Of a stretch of 64,000 nt of DNA, positions 17,195 through 26,260 are shown in pieces. The translations under genes were made by a program, and so were the position numbers. The DNA lies in NCBI GenBank assembly GCA_964564635.1, contig CAZMAR010000001.1, positions 372,001 through 436,000 on the forward strand, read 5' to 3'. Origin of the DNA: Tepidaquicella sp964564635. GTDB lineage: Bacteria; Bacteroidota; Ignavibacteria; Tepidaquicellales; Tepidaquicellaceae. Under the pieces are notes generated by a model, which was not told the DNA's origin, did not search any database, and saw only the letters and a list, made by a program, of their open reading frames with translations. Within the stretch, counting starts at the first letter, position 1, and each line of letters starts with the position of its first letter.

Positions 17195-19174
17195 ATGAAA
17201 AAATTTATCTTTCCTTTATTCGTTATACTCATTGCAGGTTTACTTTTGTTCGGTTTCGGACTGAACAATGAAAACCCGAATGATGTAGTAACTGATTGGG
17301 ATTTATCCCATCCAACAAACACCCTTGAATATGCTAATCAGACAGGCTCAAAAATATTGTATTCTACTGTTGATATGACAGCTTTGTTGGCAGATTCTGG
17401 GCAGTTAATTACACACCCAAATCAAGGATATGGTGGCGCACATGCAAGTGCTATATTCACTGGTGGAACTGTTTATGGCTTTGGTTCAAGTATAGCAAGT
17501 GGTTATGGGATAGGTGATGACTTTGTTGTACCAGCAGGTGTTAAATGGCAAATTGACTCAATAAAATTCTTCTCTTATCAAACAGGCTCAACTACAACTT
17601 CTACTATAACAGCGTCAAGACTTGCAATTTACACAAATTCAACATTTACAACTCTTCTTGCTGGTGATACTACAACATCAAGATTAAAATCAACTTACTT
17701 CTCAGGAATTTATCGTGTAACAGGTACTGATTTAACAAACAACCAAAGACCTATTATGGCTGTTACTGATACACTTGCTGTAACTCTTATGCCGGGTACT
17801 TATTGGTTCTATACTGCATTTTCAGGTTCATTATCTTCAGGTCCATGGGCACCACCGAGGTCAATACTAAATCAACAAGTTACTGGTAATGGTAAACAAA
17901 AACAACCAACAGGTTGGGTTGATATGTTAGATGGTACCTATCCTCAAGGTGTCCCATTCGTTATTTATGGTACTGCAATACCACTAACTCCACCTTCCTG
18001 GACAGAACAAACCTCTCCAGTAACAACTGCTTTATATTCAGTCTCAGCAGTTAATAATAATGTTGCCTGGGCATGCGGTGCCAGTGGTAAAGTAATAAGA
18101 ACCACAAATTCAGGAATAAACTGGGTTGATGTTAGTGGTAACATTCCAGCTTCTACTCCTCTTTACAATATTTTCGCCTGGGATGCAAATCTTGCATTGG
18201 TTACTGGTTCACCAACTGCAGGAAATTACATATACAGAACCACTAACGGTGGACAAAACTGGACTGAAGTATTTAATCAACCAGGTGGATTTGGAAATGG
18301 CTTATGGATGACTGATGCAAATACAGCATATCATATGGGAGACCCCGTAGGTGGAAACTGGACACTAAAGAAATCAACGAATGGTGGTTTAAACTGGTTC
18401 GATTGGGCTACAGTTGCTACCACAGCAGCAGGCTGGAATAATTCATTTATGATTGTTGGAAACAATGTTTGGTTTGGTACAAACGCAAACTATTTGATGT
18501 ACTCTTCCAATTTAGGAGCTAACTGGTCACAACAAACAACAACATTTACAAATCAATATGCAGTCTGGTTCAATAGCGCAACTGTAGGATTAACCGCTTA
18601 TAACGCTCTTAATATAACTACAAATAGCGGACAAAACTGGACAGCATTAACCTCACCATTATCAGCTTCTTGCGGTGGAATTACCGGTGCTGGTTCAGAA
18701 TGGTGGGTAGTCCCACAGGGAACAGCCGTTTACTATTCTTCAAACAATGGTGCCAACTGGACAACACAATATACTGCACCTGATGGTGCCTGGTATCACA
18801 TTAATAAAGCAAGAAATGGTGAAGTAATCTGGGGTGTAAGAAGCAATGGAAAGATTGGACGCTATGGACCACCACCTGTAGGAGTAAAACCAATTTCTTC
18901 TAATGTACCAGAAAACTATTCACTCTCCCAAAACTATCCAAATCCATTTAACCCTGCAACAAAGATTAACTTCGCAATTCCAAAATCAGGACTTGTCTCT
19001 TTGAAAGTTTATGATATACTTGGAAAAGAAGTTATGACTATCGTTTATCAAAATATGAATGCAGGTACATACACCGTTGAATTTAATGGTGCAAATCTAA
19101 CAAGTGGTGTATACTTCTACAAATTGGATGTTAATGGGTATAGTGAAGTAAAGAAAATGATGCTTGTAAAATAA
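17195..19174 (+). CDS. Secreted BNR/YCF48-type beta-propeller protein with T9SS type A sorting domain
   Basis: A 659-residue extracellular protein. ATG 17195 is chosen over an in-frame ATG at 17153 because GGAG lies at 17184-17187 and the signal peptide (FIFPLFVILIAGLLLFGFG) then starts directly. Residues about 40-270 form a Ser/Thr/Gly-rich N-terminal domain. About 270-570 carry repeated blades with the pattern 'T-(N/S)-x-G-x-N-W' (TTNSGINWVDV, TTNGGQNWTEV, STNGGLNWFDW, SSNLGANWSQQ, TTNSGQNWTAL, SSNNGANWTTQ), the BNR/photosystem-stability-factor repeat. The last ~85 residues contain LSQNYPNPFNPATKINFAIP and end GVYFYKL...MMLVK, a T9SS C-terminal signal. Function outside the cell is unknown; the propeller suggests ligand or glycan binding. 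Confidence 0.88.
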   Translation: MKKFIFPLFVILIAGLLLFGFGLNNENPNDVVTDWDLSHPTNTLEYANQTGSKILYSTVDMTALLADSGQLITHPNQGYGGAHASAIFTGGTVYGFGSSIASGYGIGDDFVVPAGVKWQIDSIKFFSYQTGSTTTSTITASRLAIYTNSTFTTLLAGDTTTSRLKSTYFSGIYRVTGTDLTNNQRPIMAVTDTLAVTLMPGTYWFYTAFSGSLSSGPWAPPRSILNQQVTGNGKQKQPTGWVDMLDGTYPQGVPFVIYGTAIPLTPPSWTEQTSPVTTALYSVSAVNNNVAWACGASGKVIRTTNSGINWVDVSGNIPASTPLYNIFAWDANLALVTGSPTAGNYIYRTTNGGQNWTEVFNQPGGFGNGLWMTDANTAYHMGDPVGGNWTLKKSTNGGLNWFDWATVATTAAGWNNSFMIVGNNVWFGTNANYLMYSSNLGANWSQQTTTFTNQYAVWFNSATVGLTAYNALNITTNSGQNWTALTSPLSASCGGITGAGSEWWVVPQGTAVYYSSNNGANWTTQYTAPDGAWYHINKARNGEVIWGVRSNGKIGRYGPPPVGVKPISSNVPENYSLSQNYPNPFNPATKINFAIPKSGLVSLKVYDILGKEVMTIVYQNMNAGTYTVEFNGANLTSGVYFYKLDVNGYSEVKKMMLVK

Positions 19175-19192
19175 TCAAAAAGATATTTTAAT

Positions 19193-19229
19193 AAAAATGC
19201 CTGAGGCTGAAAAGTCTCAGGCATTTTTT
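19193..19229 (+). terminator. Strong intrinsic terminator after the T9SS propeller gene (probably bidirectional)
   Basis: The stem TGCCTGAG (19198-19205) pairs with CTCAGGCA (19216-19223) around a 10-nt loop. TTTTTT follows at 19224-19229 and an A-run precedes the left arm, so it can also serve the convergent lipoprotein gene ending at 19251. Confidence 0.9.
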
Positions 19230-19250
19230 ATTGAGTAAAATTAAAGAATC

Positions 19251-20054
19251 TTATTGATTGATAATTTCTATGAGCTCATAATTTTTTGAACGCTTCGTAT
19301 ATTCGTTAATAACCTGAATCTCTGCTTTAATTATTTTTGGGGAATCATCAGCAGAAATCCAATAATTATCAACCGTGCCATTTTCCTCATCAGTAACAAA
19401 AACTCTAAAGCACTCAATGTTTTCATTACCAAAAGGATAGTTTTCTATAGTAACAACTTCAATATTAACAGTTCTTATATCATCGAGCCTGAAATCATAA
19501 TAAGACAATTTCGTTCTATAACCGATCTCCAGAGGGAGTAAAGTAATAGCAAGATCTAAAGAAAACCCATCACTATACACAGGTTGTTGTAAATTCCTTG
19601 AAAATGGTGTGACACCATTTGATAATAAAAGATATCCCTCAATTTTATTGGGAGAAAATTTAGCGTTAATAATTTCATCCAGAACAGTAGAATATACTCT
19701 CGAGTATGGTAATAGAGAAACAGAATCAATAACAAACTTATCGGTAGTCCTTTCAACTGAATTGTAAATATCTTCAGTTATAATAATATTCCCAAATTGA
19801 AATTTAATTTCACGGAAAATTTTAGTTTCAAAAAATCCTTCCGCTTTTTCTATAGATGCTTTATAAACATATTTACCAAGCTTCAATGAGCCAATTCTCA
19901 TCCCCTTTATTATAGGTTTCCTCATCGTAGTTTTATCTGTGTTCTCATTCTTAGGCGGGTCTGTATGCTTAATTTTAAATAACTCGCAAGAAGGGAAAAT
20001 AAAAACTATTGCCAACAAAAGAATAAATCCGAAGATGTAATAAATATTTCTCAA
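19251..20054 (-). CDS. Predicted lipoprotein of unknown function (DUF3108-like features)
   Basis: A 267-residue protein. The hydrophobic leader ends FIFPSC with Cys23, a Bacteroidota-style lipobox. A polar linker (residues about 30-50) precedes an all-beta C-terminal domain. The body has the look of DUF3108 proteins: KLGKYVYKASIEKAEG early, a central 'LLPLEIG' segment and ISADDSPKIIKAEIQ near the end. That assignment is only a resemblance. It is followed downstream by the convergent terminator at 19193-19229. It is separated by 138 bp from the next upstream minus-strand gene and probably has its own promoter. Probably anchored in the outer membrane; no catalytic motif is seen. Confidence 0.68.
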   Translation of the reverse strand: MRNIYYIFGFILLLAIVFIFPSCELFKIKHTDPPKNENTDKTTMRKPIIKGMRIGSLKLGKYVYKASIEKAEGFFETKIFREIKFQFGNIIITEDIYNSVERTTDKFVIDSVSLLPYSRVYSTVLDEIINAKFSPNKIEGYLLLSNGVTPFSRNLQQPVYSDGFSLDLAITLLPLEIGYRTKLSYYDFRLDDIRTVNIEVVTIENYPFGNENIECFRVFVTDEENGTVDNYWISADDSPKIIKAEIQVINEYTKRSKNYELIEIINQ

Positions 20055-20138
20055 TTTCCTTTACAAATATACTCAAATATAAATTCTCATAAAATATAAA
20101 TGAACTTGTGTATTTTAGCAGAGTAAAATTTTATATAA

Positions 20139-20173
20139 TAATGGTTATATAATAATTTTATACGTAACCATTA
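20139..20173. repeat. 9-bp inverted repeat between two minus-strand genes
   Basis: TAATGGTTA (20139-20147) and TAACCATTA (20165-20173) form a perfect inverted repeat with a 17-nt AT-rich loop. It lies between the stop of the barrel gene (20193) and the start of the lipoprotein gene (20054). It could be a weak terminator for the former or an operator for the latter. No good U-tract follows on the minus strand. Confidence 0.35.
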
Positions 20174-20192
20174 AAATAAAATTTATTTAGAT

Positions 20193-20909
20193 TTAAAACC
20201 CCAATCCACCTTTAAGATTTATATAAAAATAGTTCATATTAGGAGCTATATCTGAAATAACAGCAACCTTTCTATCAGGTTGTAAAGGGATAAATCTATA
20301 CCCTATCTCAATTCCAAGCCCGAAGCGAGATTGAAATTCATAGCCGGCAAAAATTTGATAATTAAATACCCACTTATTCTTTTTACTGATTACAGTTCCA
20401 AGAGGAGTTTGCGAATTTTCATCAGCATAAATATAATTATCATAACTTTCCCCTAAAAAAGTTATTCCAGCTCCTGCACCAAAATACAGACCCGCAGTAA
20501 ATTGATTAATCATTGCACTTTTTGCAAAAGGAAAGATTTTACCTCTGGCATTTAATGGAATAGCAACAAGAGTAACATTCTGAGGGACATAATACTGTTT
20601 AACACCTGATGAATTTGTAAAATAGAATCCATTCTTACTATAAGATTTGTTAATTAAAATCCCGGGTGAAAACTCAATAGCATATGTCCTGTTAAATTTA
20701 TAACCTATATAAGGTGTTATTTCGGTTACGAAAGAAGTGTTAGACACATCAAGTATTGGGTAAATATTCCAGACGTCTTCCTGGGTAAAAAACACGAGTG
20801 AAAGACCAACCCCTCCATAACCTCCACTCCCAGATGATTTAATTTCTTCTTGAGAAAACCCACTATAACTCAAAATAGAAAGTAAAATTAAAATAAATAT
20901 TTTTTTCAT
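20193..20909 (-). CDS. Exported outer-membrane beta-barrel protein, unknown function
   Basis: A 238-residue protein with a signal peptide (IFILILLSILSYSGFSQ). A glycine-rich start, SSGSGGYGGVGLSL, is followed by amphipathic strands such as YIGYKFNRTYAIEFSPGI, GLYFGAGAGITFLG and FGLGIEIGYRFIPL. The C-terminus NMNYFYINLKGGLGF ends in Phe, the usual barrel terminal signature. It has an OmpX/OmpW-like small-barrel appearance. It starts 14 bp after the hslU stop on the same strand and may be read from the hslVU transcript, but a functional link is not apparent. Confidence 0.75.
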   Translation of the reverse strand: MKKIFILILLSILSYSGFSQEEIKSSGSGGYGGVGLSLVFFTQEDVWNIYPILDVSNTSFVTEITPYIGYKFNRTYAIEFSPGILINKSYSKNGFYFTNSSGVKQYYVPQNVTLVAIPLNARGKIFPFAKSAMINQFTAGLYFGAGAGITFLGESYDNYIYADENSQTPLGTVISKKNKWVFNYQIFAGYEFQSRFGLGIEIGYRFIPLQPDRKVAVISDIAPNMNYFYINLKGGLGF

Positions 20910-20923
20910 AATAAATATTTTAA

Positions 20924-22393
20924 TTACAAGATATATCTGCTTAAATCACGATTCTTAACTATTTTACTCAATTTTTCCTCAACAAGTTTCTCATCAATGA
21001 CAATTTTTTTACTTTTTCTTTTGTCAGGTATTTCAAACAATATATCTTCAAGAAGGGAGGTCAAAATGGTATGTAATCTTCTTGCCCCAATATTTTCAAC
21101 CTGTTCGTTTACCTCTGTTGCTATTCTTGCTATTGCTCTTAAAGATTCTTCTTTAAACTCAATTTGTACACCTTCAGTTTCAAGCATTGCTTTATATTGC
21201 TTTATCAGAGCATTTTCTGGCTTTGTTAATATCTGAAAGAAATCTTCTTCATTTAAACTATTGAGTTCTACCCTGATAGGAAATCTACCCTGAAGCTCAG
21301 GGATTAAATCACTTGGTTTTGAACTGTGAAATGCGCCTGAAGCCATAAATAAAATGTGATCTGTTTTTACAGGCCCATACTTTGTCATCACTGTTGAACC
21401 CTCCACTATTGGTAATAAATCTCTTTGAACACCTTCTCTGGATACATCTGGTCCTGAAGTGCGGCTGTGAGTACTGGTTATCTTATCAATTTCATCAATG
21501 AAAACTATTCCTGAATTTTGAACTCTGTCAATAGCTTCTTTTACCACTGATTCCATATCAATTAATTTTTGTATCTCTTCCTGCTCAAGAAATGTTTTTG
21601 CTTCTTTTATTGTCATTTTTCTTTTCTTGGTCTTCTTTGGCATAATACTTCCGAATAAATCCTGAATGTTTAGTCCCATTTCTTCCAATCCAATTGGTCC
21701 TAAAACCTGTAACATTGGCATATTACTGGTTGTCATATCCAATTCAATAATCCTTGAATCAAGTTCTCCATTAATAAGCATTTTTCTAAATTTCTCACGA
21801 GTTATTTTATTTGCTTCTTCAGGACTGATTTCATCAGTAATAATATCATCAGTGTTAGTAGTAACAGATTTTGCAGCTGATTCCTCCGGCTTTTGAGAAA
21901 AACTATTTTTCTTTTTTATTGGAGGTATTAAGATATCAAGTAATCGTTCAATTGTATTTTCTCTTGCTTTTATCTCTACCTCTTTAGTCTTTTCCTGCTT
22001 TACCATATTAACTGCAAGATCAGTCAATTCTCTTATCATAGATTCTACATCTCTTCCAACATAACCAACTTCGGTAAACTTTGATGCTTCAACTTTTACA
22101 AAAGGTGCATTTGCAAGTCGTGAAATCCTTCTTGCAATTTCAGTTTTACCAACGCCCGTAGGTCCTATTAATATTATATTATTTGGCATTATTTCGTCTT
22201 TCAAAGGACCTGTTACCTGCTGCCTCCGCCAACGATTTCTCAAGGCAATTGCAACAGATTTCTTTGCATTATCCTGTCCGATTATGTATTTATTCAGTTC
22301 TTCTACTATCTGACTTGGGGTAAGTTGTTCTATTTTCTTCATCTTTATTTCTGAATTGTCATTAAATTCATTTCCTGCTTTATTCTTTTGCAT
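20924..22393 (-). CDS. hslU: ATP-dependent protease ATPase subunit HslU
   Basis: AAA+ unfoldase that feeds substrates to the HslV peptidase. The 489 residues include LTPSQIVEELNKYIIGQ at the start of the domain, Walker A GPTGVGKTE, the pore-region GYVGRDVESM, a long I-domain (about 115-260), Walker B GIVFIDEIDKI and the sensor/arginine region ENIGARRLHT. The C-terminal tail DLSRYIL is the conserved peptide that docks into HslV. The first 17 residues are an extra polar lead; ATG 22342 is an alternative start that would give the canonical N-terminus. It lies 22 bp downstream of hslV, forming the normal hslVU pair. Confidence 0.96.
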   Translation of the reverse strand: MQKNKAGNEFNDNSEIKMKKIEQLTPSQIVEELNKYIIGQDNAKKSVAIALRNRWRRQQVTGPLKDEIMPNNIILIGPTGVGKTEIARRISRLANAPFVKVEASKFTEVGYVGRDVESMIRELTDLAVNMVKQEKTKEVEIKARENTIERLLDILIPPIKKKNSFSQKPEESAAKSVTTNTDDIITDEISPEEANKITREKFRKMLINGELDSRIIELDMTTSNMPMLQVLGPIGLEEMGLNIQDLFGSIMPKKTKKRKMTIKEAKTFLEQEEIQKLIDMESVVKEAIDRVQNSGIVFIDEIDKITSTHSRTSGPDVSREGVQRDLLPIVEGSTVMTKYGPVKTDHILFMASGAFHSSKPSDLIPELQGRFPIRVELNSLNEEDFFQILTKPENALIKQYKAMLETEGVQIEFKEESLRAIARIATEVNEQVENIGARRLHTILTSLLEDILFEIPDKRKSKKIVIDEKLVEEKLSKIVKNRDLSRYIL

Positions 22394-22415
22394 AATAATA
22401 ATACTGCCTTTCTAA

Positions 22416-22946
22416 TCAAAGTTCTTCAATGTTAATGTGTGAATTTGTATAAATGCAAATTTCCGCTGCTTGTTTTAAAGCTTCCTCAGCAATTTCTCTG
22501 GCGCTAAGGTTTGTATATTTTAAAAGAACTCTTGCTGCACTAAGAGCATACGGACCGCCAGAGCCGATAGCAACAATTCCGTCATCAGGTTCAATTACAT
22601 CTCCATTTCCAGAAATTATTAAAGTTTTTTCTTTATTTATTACTGCAAGTAAAGCTTCAAGTCTTCTCAAATATTTATCTGTTCTCCAATCTTTTGCAAG
22701 TTCAGTCGCTGCCCTTAATAAATTTCCTTTATACTGTTCAAGTTTTGATTCAAATCTTTCAAATAAGGTGAAAGCATCTGAGGTTGCCCCAGCAAAACCA
22801 ACAAGAACTTTATCGTTAAAAATTTTTCTTATCTTACTTGCTTTATGTTTCATTACAGTATTACCCATAGAAACCTGTCCATCGCTTGCTATTACAGCTC
22901 TCCCATCTCTAATTAATCCAATAACTGTAGTTGAATGTGATTTCAT
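22416..22946 (-). CDS. hslV: ATP-dependent protease peptidase subunit HslV
   Basis: Threonine peptidase of the proteasome beta-subunit fold. The 176 residues start MKSHSTTVIG. Removal of the first five residues would expose the catalytic Thr6, as in the family (H-S/G-T-T motif). Other conserved parts are VIASDGQVSMG, KIRKIFNDKVLVGFAGATSDAFTLFERFE and the IGSGGPYALSAARVL segment. The gene is immediately upstream of hslU and starts 7 bp after the rpoN stop, so rpoN-hslV-hslU are probably co-transcribed. Cytoplasmic dodecameric protease. Confidence 0.97.
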   Translation of the reverse strand: MKSHSTTVIGLIRDGRAVIASDGQVSMGNTVMKHKASKIRKIFNDKVLVGFAGATSDAFTLFERFESKLEQYKGNLLRAATELAKDWRTDKYLRRLEALLAVINKEKTLIISGNGDVIEPDDGIVAIGSGGPYALSAARVLLKYTNLSAREIAEEALKQAAEICIYTNSHINIEEL

Positions 22947-22953
22947 ATTAAAT

Positions 22954-24429
22954 TTATATTTTTCTTCTTAATCTTGCTTTTGGAATTTTCATTAAATCCC
23001 TGTATTTTGCAACAGTCCTCCTTGATAACTTATAACCAAGTTTCTCTAATGCTACCACAAGTTCGTCATCAGTATATGGAGCACTCTTATTTTCATTATC
23101 AATCAATTCTTTAATTTTGTTTTTTATCTCTCTGGTAGAAACATCATTACCATCTTCAGACTTTAAAGAATTACTAAAGAAATGTTTTAATTCAAAAATT
23201 CCAAAATCAGTCTGTACATATTTACCTTTTACAGTTCTACTAACAGTAGAAATATCAACCCCAGCATCTTCCGCAATATCCTTTTCAAAAAGCGGAGCAA
23301 GATGTTCTCCTGATGTTTCAAAAAATTTATATTGTCTTTGCAAAATAGCATTCATAACTTTAAGCATAGTCTCACGCCTTGAATTAATTGCATCAATAAA
23401 CCACTTAGCGCGTTCATAATTCTCCTTTACATATTTTTTTGTATCCTTCTTAATTTTACTTCCTTTCTTTAAATATTTTAAATAATCCGTGTTTAGCCTT
23501 ATCGCTGGTAGGTGCCAGTCAGTCAATTCTACCTTAAACTCACCGTCATCCTCATAAACAATAAAATCGGGATATATTACCATATTTGGGACTGATTCAG
23601 TTGTTAGACCTGGTTTAGGATCAAGTTTAGAAATAAAATCGTATATCTTGTTTATCATTTCTGTATCAATTCCCAATTCCTGAATTAACTTCTCATACCT
23701 CTTTAATCTTAAATCATCTAAATAATCTGTTAGTACTCTAATACATAAATTCTTAAAATCCTCCGGGTGTTCCGAAAGTTTTACCTGTGTTATCAAACAT
23801 TCCTGTAGATTTTTTGATGCAATTCCCGGAGGGTCAAAAGTCTTAATTATATCAAGAACTTTTTTTACATCCTCAGGTGTAATTTCCGATGTTATTAATG
23901 AGTTTTCCTCACGGAACTTATTAATTGCTTCTGTTAATTCTGAAATTTCCTCACGAATGTATCCTTCTGAATCTATAAACTCAATCAATTCCTCTCCAAT
24001 AAAAAATTCTTTATCGGTAAGAGGTTGAAGGTAAAGCTGTACTAAAAGGTTATCTTTAAGTGTGGCTTCAGTCTTATATAAATTCTCTATTGCAAGTCTC
24101 TTATTTACAGAGTCATCTGTTTGCGTTTTATAGCCTTCATAGTCATCGTCTATAAAATCCTCAATATCAAACTCTTCTTCTTTATCCGGCTCAGAAACTT
24201 CTAAATCTTCCGATTCTATTTCCTGAGAATCTATTTCATCTTTTATGGGTTCCTCAGAATGCTCAAGTTCTTCAATTTCATCCGCTTCCTCAATAAAAGG
24301 ATTTAATTCAAGTTCCTGCTTTATTCTCTGCTCAAGAGCCAGATTTGGTAACATAAGAAGGTTTTGCTTCTGAACAATAACAGGAACTAATTTTTGAATT
24401 TGCTTCTGTATTTGAGAAGTCTTAATCAT
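22954..24429 (-). CDS. rpoN: RNA polymerase sigma-54 factor
   Basis: The 491 residues have the three-region plan of RpoN. The N-terminal activator-contact region is Gln/Leu-rich (QKQNLLMLPNLALEQRI). It is followed by an acidic linker (about 45-105), a core-binding domain with FDPPGIASKNLQECL, and the DNA-binding C-terminus with the RpoN box SRRTVAKYR near residues 472-480. It directs transcription of -24/-12 promoters and needs AAA+ activators, none of which is in this window. The minus-strand context is DUF3109, then rpoN (2-bp gap), then hslV-hslU. Confidence 0.95.
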   Translation of the reverse strand: MIKTSQIQKQIQKLVPVIVQKQNLLMLPNLALEQRIKQELELNPFIEEADEIEELEHSEEPIKDEIDSQEIESEDLEVSEPDKEEEFDIEDFIDDDYEGYKTQTDDSVNKRLAIENLYKTEATLKDNLLVQLYLQPLTDKEFFIGEELIEFIDSEGYIREEISELTEAINKFREENSLITSEITPEDVKKVLDIIKTFDPPGIASKNLQECLITQVKLSEHPEDFKNLCIRVLTDYLDDLRLKRYEKLIQELGIDTEMINKIYDFISKLDPKPGLTTESVPNMVIYPDFIVYEDDGEFKVELTDWHLPAIRLNTDYLKYLKKGSKIKKDTKKYVKENYERAKWFIDAINSRRETMLKVMNAILQRQYKFFETSGEHLAPLFEKDIAEDAGVDISTVSRTVKGKYVQTDFGIFELKHFFSNSLKSEDGNDVSTREIKNKIKELIDNENKSAPYTDDELVVALEKLGYKLSRRTVAKYRDLMKIPKARLRRKI

Positions 24430-24431
24430 AG

Positions 24432-25022
24432 TTATTCTAAAATAACAAAATTATTTTTAATTTTATCAATAAATTGACTTCCAAAAACTCTTACTAAAGC
24501 ATCCCTTACAAAATCAAAAAGTCTGATTTTTTTATCATTGCCATAAATAACAGCAGATTTACACTCTGATATCTTTTCGTAGTTTAAATATATTTTATCG
24601 CCTTTATACATTCTGATTGGAAATAAATCACAAGATATTGGCTTTTTAAAATCAATCCGCTTATCAAGATATGCCTTCTGAAAAATACATTTTGCTATAT
24701 CAGAGTCATAATAAGAAAATAAACAATCATCCCCATTAAGAGTTTTCAAATAATAATTATCACCAAATTTTTCATAAAATCCATTGGAATACATATAATC
24801 TAACTTTGGCTTCTCAAAATATGATGTAATATCAGGAATAATTTTATCTATTATATTTATTTCTTCAAGAGTAATAGGAGCACCTAAAGTTCCCTTAATA
24901 ACGCAGCAAATACCCTTACACTTTGATAAATCGCATGCGAAATGAGCCTCGAAAATCATTTTATCAATAACAACATTATCTAAATTTTCAAAATCTTTAA
25001 TATTTATTCTATTGAAAGCCAT
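24432..25022 (-). CDS. DUF3109 family protein with Cys-rich metal-binding motif
   Basis: A 196-residue cytoplasmic protein with an N-terminal cysteine cluster, FACDLSKCKGICCV at about 29-42, followed by GTLGAPITLEE. Further cysteines lie in GDDCLFSYYDSDIAKCIFQKAY and in PISCDLFPIRMYKG. This is the YkgJ/DUF3109 pattern, a predicted zinc- or iron-sulfur-chelating domain common in Bacteroidota. The reaction is unknown. It sits tightly between dprA (8 bp) and rpoN (2 bp), so it is co-transcribed with them. Confidence 0.85.
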   Translation of the reverse strand: MAFNRINIKDFENLDNVVIDKMIFEAHFACDLSKCKGICCVIKGTLGAPITLEEINIIDKIIPDITSYFEKPKLDYMYSNGFYEKFGDNYYLKTLNGDDCLFSYYDSDIAKCIFQKAYLDKRIDFKKPISCDLFPIRMYKGDKIYLNYEKISECKSAVIYGNDKKIRLFDFVRDALVRVFGSQFIDKIKNNFVILE

Positions 25023-25030
25023 AAAATTTA

Positions 25031-26176
25031 TTATAAAACTCTGACAAAATTTTTACCCGGTATCTGCCTTATTAAACCCTTAAACTCAAGAGATAATAAA
25101 TTTACAAGGCAATCGGAAATACTTAAAGAGGTTAATTCACTTATTTTATCAATATGAATTGGTTCTGTATTTATCACATCAAAAATCTTTTTCTCAAAGA
25201 GGTTTAACTCTATTTTTTTATCAATTTCTTGTTTATCTATAATATTAGATTTCTTTTCAGTAAATTTTTTAAAATATTTTAACTTTGACTCAAGCTCTTC
25301 AATAACATCATCAGCAGAAGTAATAAGTTTAGCAAATCCTTTTTTAATCAAATCATTAGTACCTTCTGACTTTTTCGAAAAAACAGAACCGGGGACAGCA
25401 AAAATCTCACGGTTCTGGTCAATTGCACACTCAGCGGTAATCATAGAACCACCTTTCAAACCTGTTTCTATAATTATAGTGCCAAGACTAATACCGCTAA
25501 TTAACCTGTTTCTCAATGGGAAATTCACTTTATCAGGTTTTGTACCCGGAACAAATTCAGATATAACAGCACCAGAATCAATGATTCTTTCATAGACCTT
25601 CTTATTTTCTATTGGATAGATGACATCAACCCCGGAACCAAAAATTGCATAAGTAATCCCATTTTTTTCTAAAGTTGACTTATGAGCAACAGAATCTATA
25701 CCTCTTGCCATACCGCTAACAATGGGAATTCCTGCTTCCGCTAATTCAGAAGCAATTTTATGGCAGGTATTATTACCATACTCCGTTGGGAACCTTGTTC
25801 CAACTATGCTGATAGAAAACCTGTCATCAGGGGTTAAATTTCCTTTATAAAATAAAAGGGTTGGTGGGTCGTAAATAAATTTTAAATTTTCGGGGTATTC
25901 ATCATCTAATATTGAAATAACCTTTATTTCTTTTCTTGTCAGGGTATCAAGTAATTTCTCATAAGAATCCTCGTAAAGTTTTAAATCATCAGCGGCTTTT
26001 TTAATCGAAAGAGCAGTATTATTATTTATACCAGGAATTTTAGTAAGTTCTTTACTATCGGCTTCGAAGATTTCTCTTGGATTTTGAAAATGCTTTAATA
26101 AATTGTTAATTCTTACAGTTCCAAGATTCTCGACCAGAGTCATAAAATATAAATATTTTATCTTATCATAAGCCAT
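25031..26176 (-). CDS. dprA: DNA processing protein DprA/Smf
   Basis: Loads RecA onto single-stranded DNA taken up in transformation. The 381 residues comprise an N-terminal helix-hairpin-helix region (NLGTVRINNLLKHF and IPGINNNTA), a Rossmann DNA-binding domain with SIVGTRFPTEYG, SGMARGIDSVAHKS, GSGVDVIYP and GLKGGSMITAECA, and a C-terminal winged-helix domain (residues about 315-381). I chose ATG 26176. The frame extends to TTG 26203, but that codon lies in the terminator hairpin of the upstream NlpC gene and would add nine unusual residues. It heads the run dprA-DUF3109-rpoN-hslV-hslU. Confidence 0.94.
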   Translation of the reverse strand: MAYDKIKYLYFMTLVENLGTVRINNLLKHFQNPREIFEADSKELTKIPGINNNTALSIKKAADDLKLYEDSYEKLLDTLTRKEIKVISILDDEYPENLKFIYDPPTLLFYKGNLTPDDRFSISIVGTRFPTEYGNNTCHKIASELAEAGIPIVSGMARGIDSVAHKSTLEKNGITYAIFGSGVDVIYPIENKKVYERIIDSGAVISEFVPGTKPDKVNFPLRNRLISGISLGTIIIETGLKGGSMITAECAIDQNREIFAVPGSVFSKKSEGTNDLIKKGFAKLITSADDVIEELESKLKYFKKFTEKKSNIIDKQEIDKKIELNLFEKKIFDVINTEPIHIDKISELTSLSISDCLVNLLSLEFKGLIRQIPGKNFVRVL

Positions 26177-26201
26177 AATATTAATATATTGCTTTTTAAT
26201 C

Positions 26202-26242
26202 AAAAAAAAAGTCTCGAAACTTTACCCTGTTTCGAGACTTTT
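26202..26242 (-). terminator. Intrinsic terminator of the NlpC/P60 lipoprotein gene
   Basis: GTCTCGAAAC (26211-26220) and GTTTCGAGAC (26229-26238) form a perfect 10-bp stem with an 8-nt loop, extended by A-T pairs. On the minus strand it is followed by nine U residues (complement of 26202-26210). It separates the lipoprotein gene from dprA. Confidence 0.9.
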
Positions 26243-26260
26243 CTCTCTTCAAAATCGGTG

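Noticed and set aside
20139..20173. Strong terminator for the barrel gene
   Set aside because: The stem is perfect but no U-tract follows it on the minus strand, so I list it only as an inverted repeat.
22453..22971. A 172-codon frame opposite hslV
   Set aside because: It is the antisense of a strongly conserved gene; it encodes no recognisable domain and has no context.
26177..26203. Upstream TTG start for dprA
   Set aside because: It lies in the terminator hairpin of the preceding gene and adds nine residues not expected in DprA.
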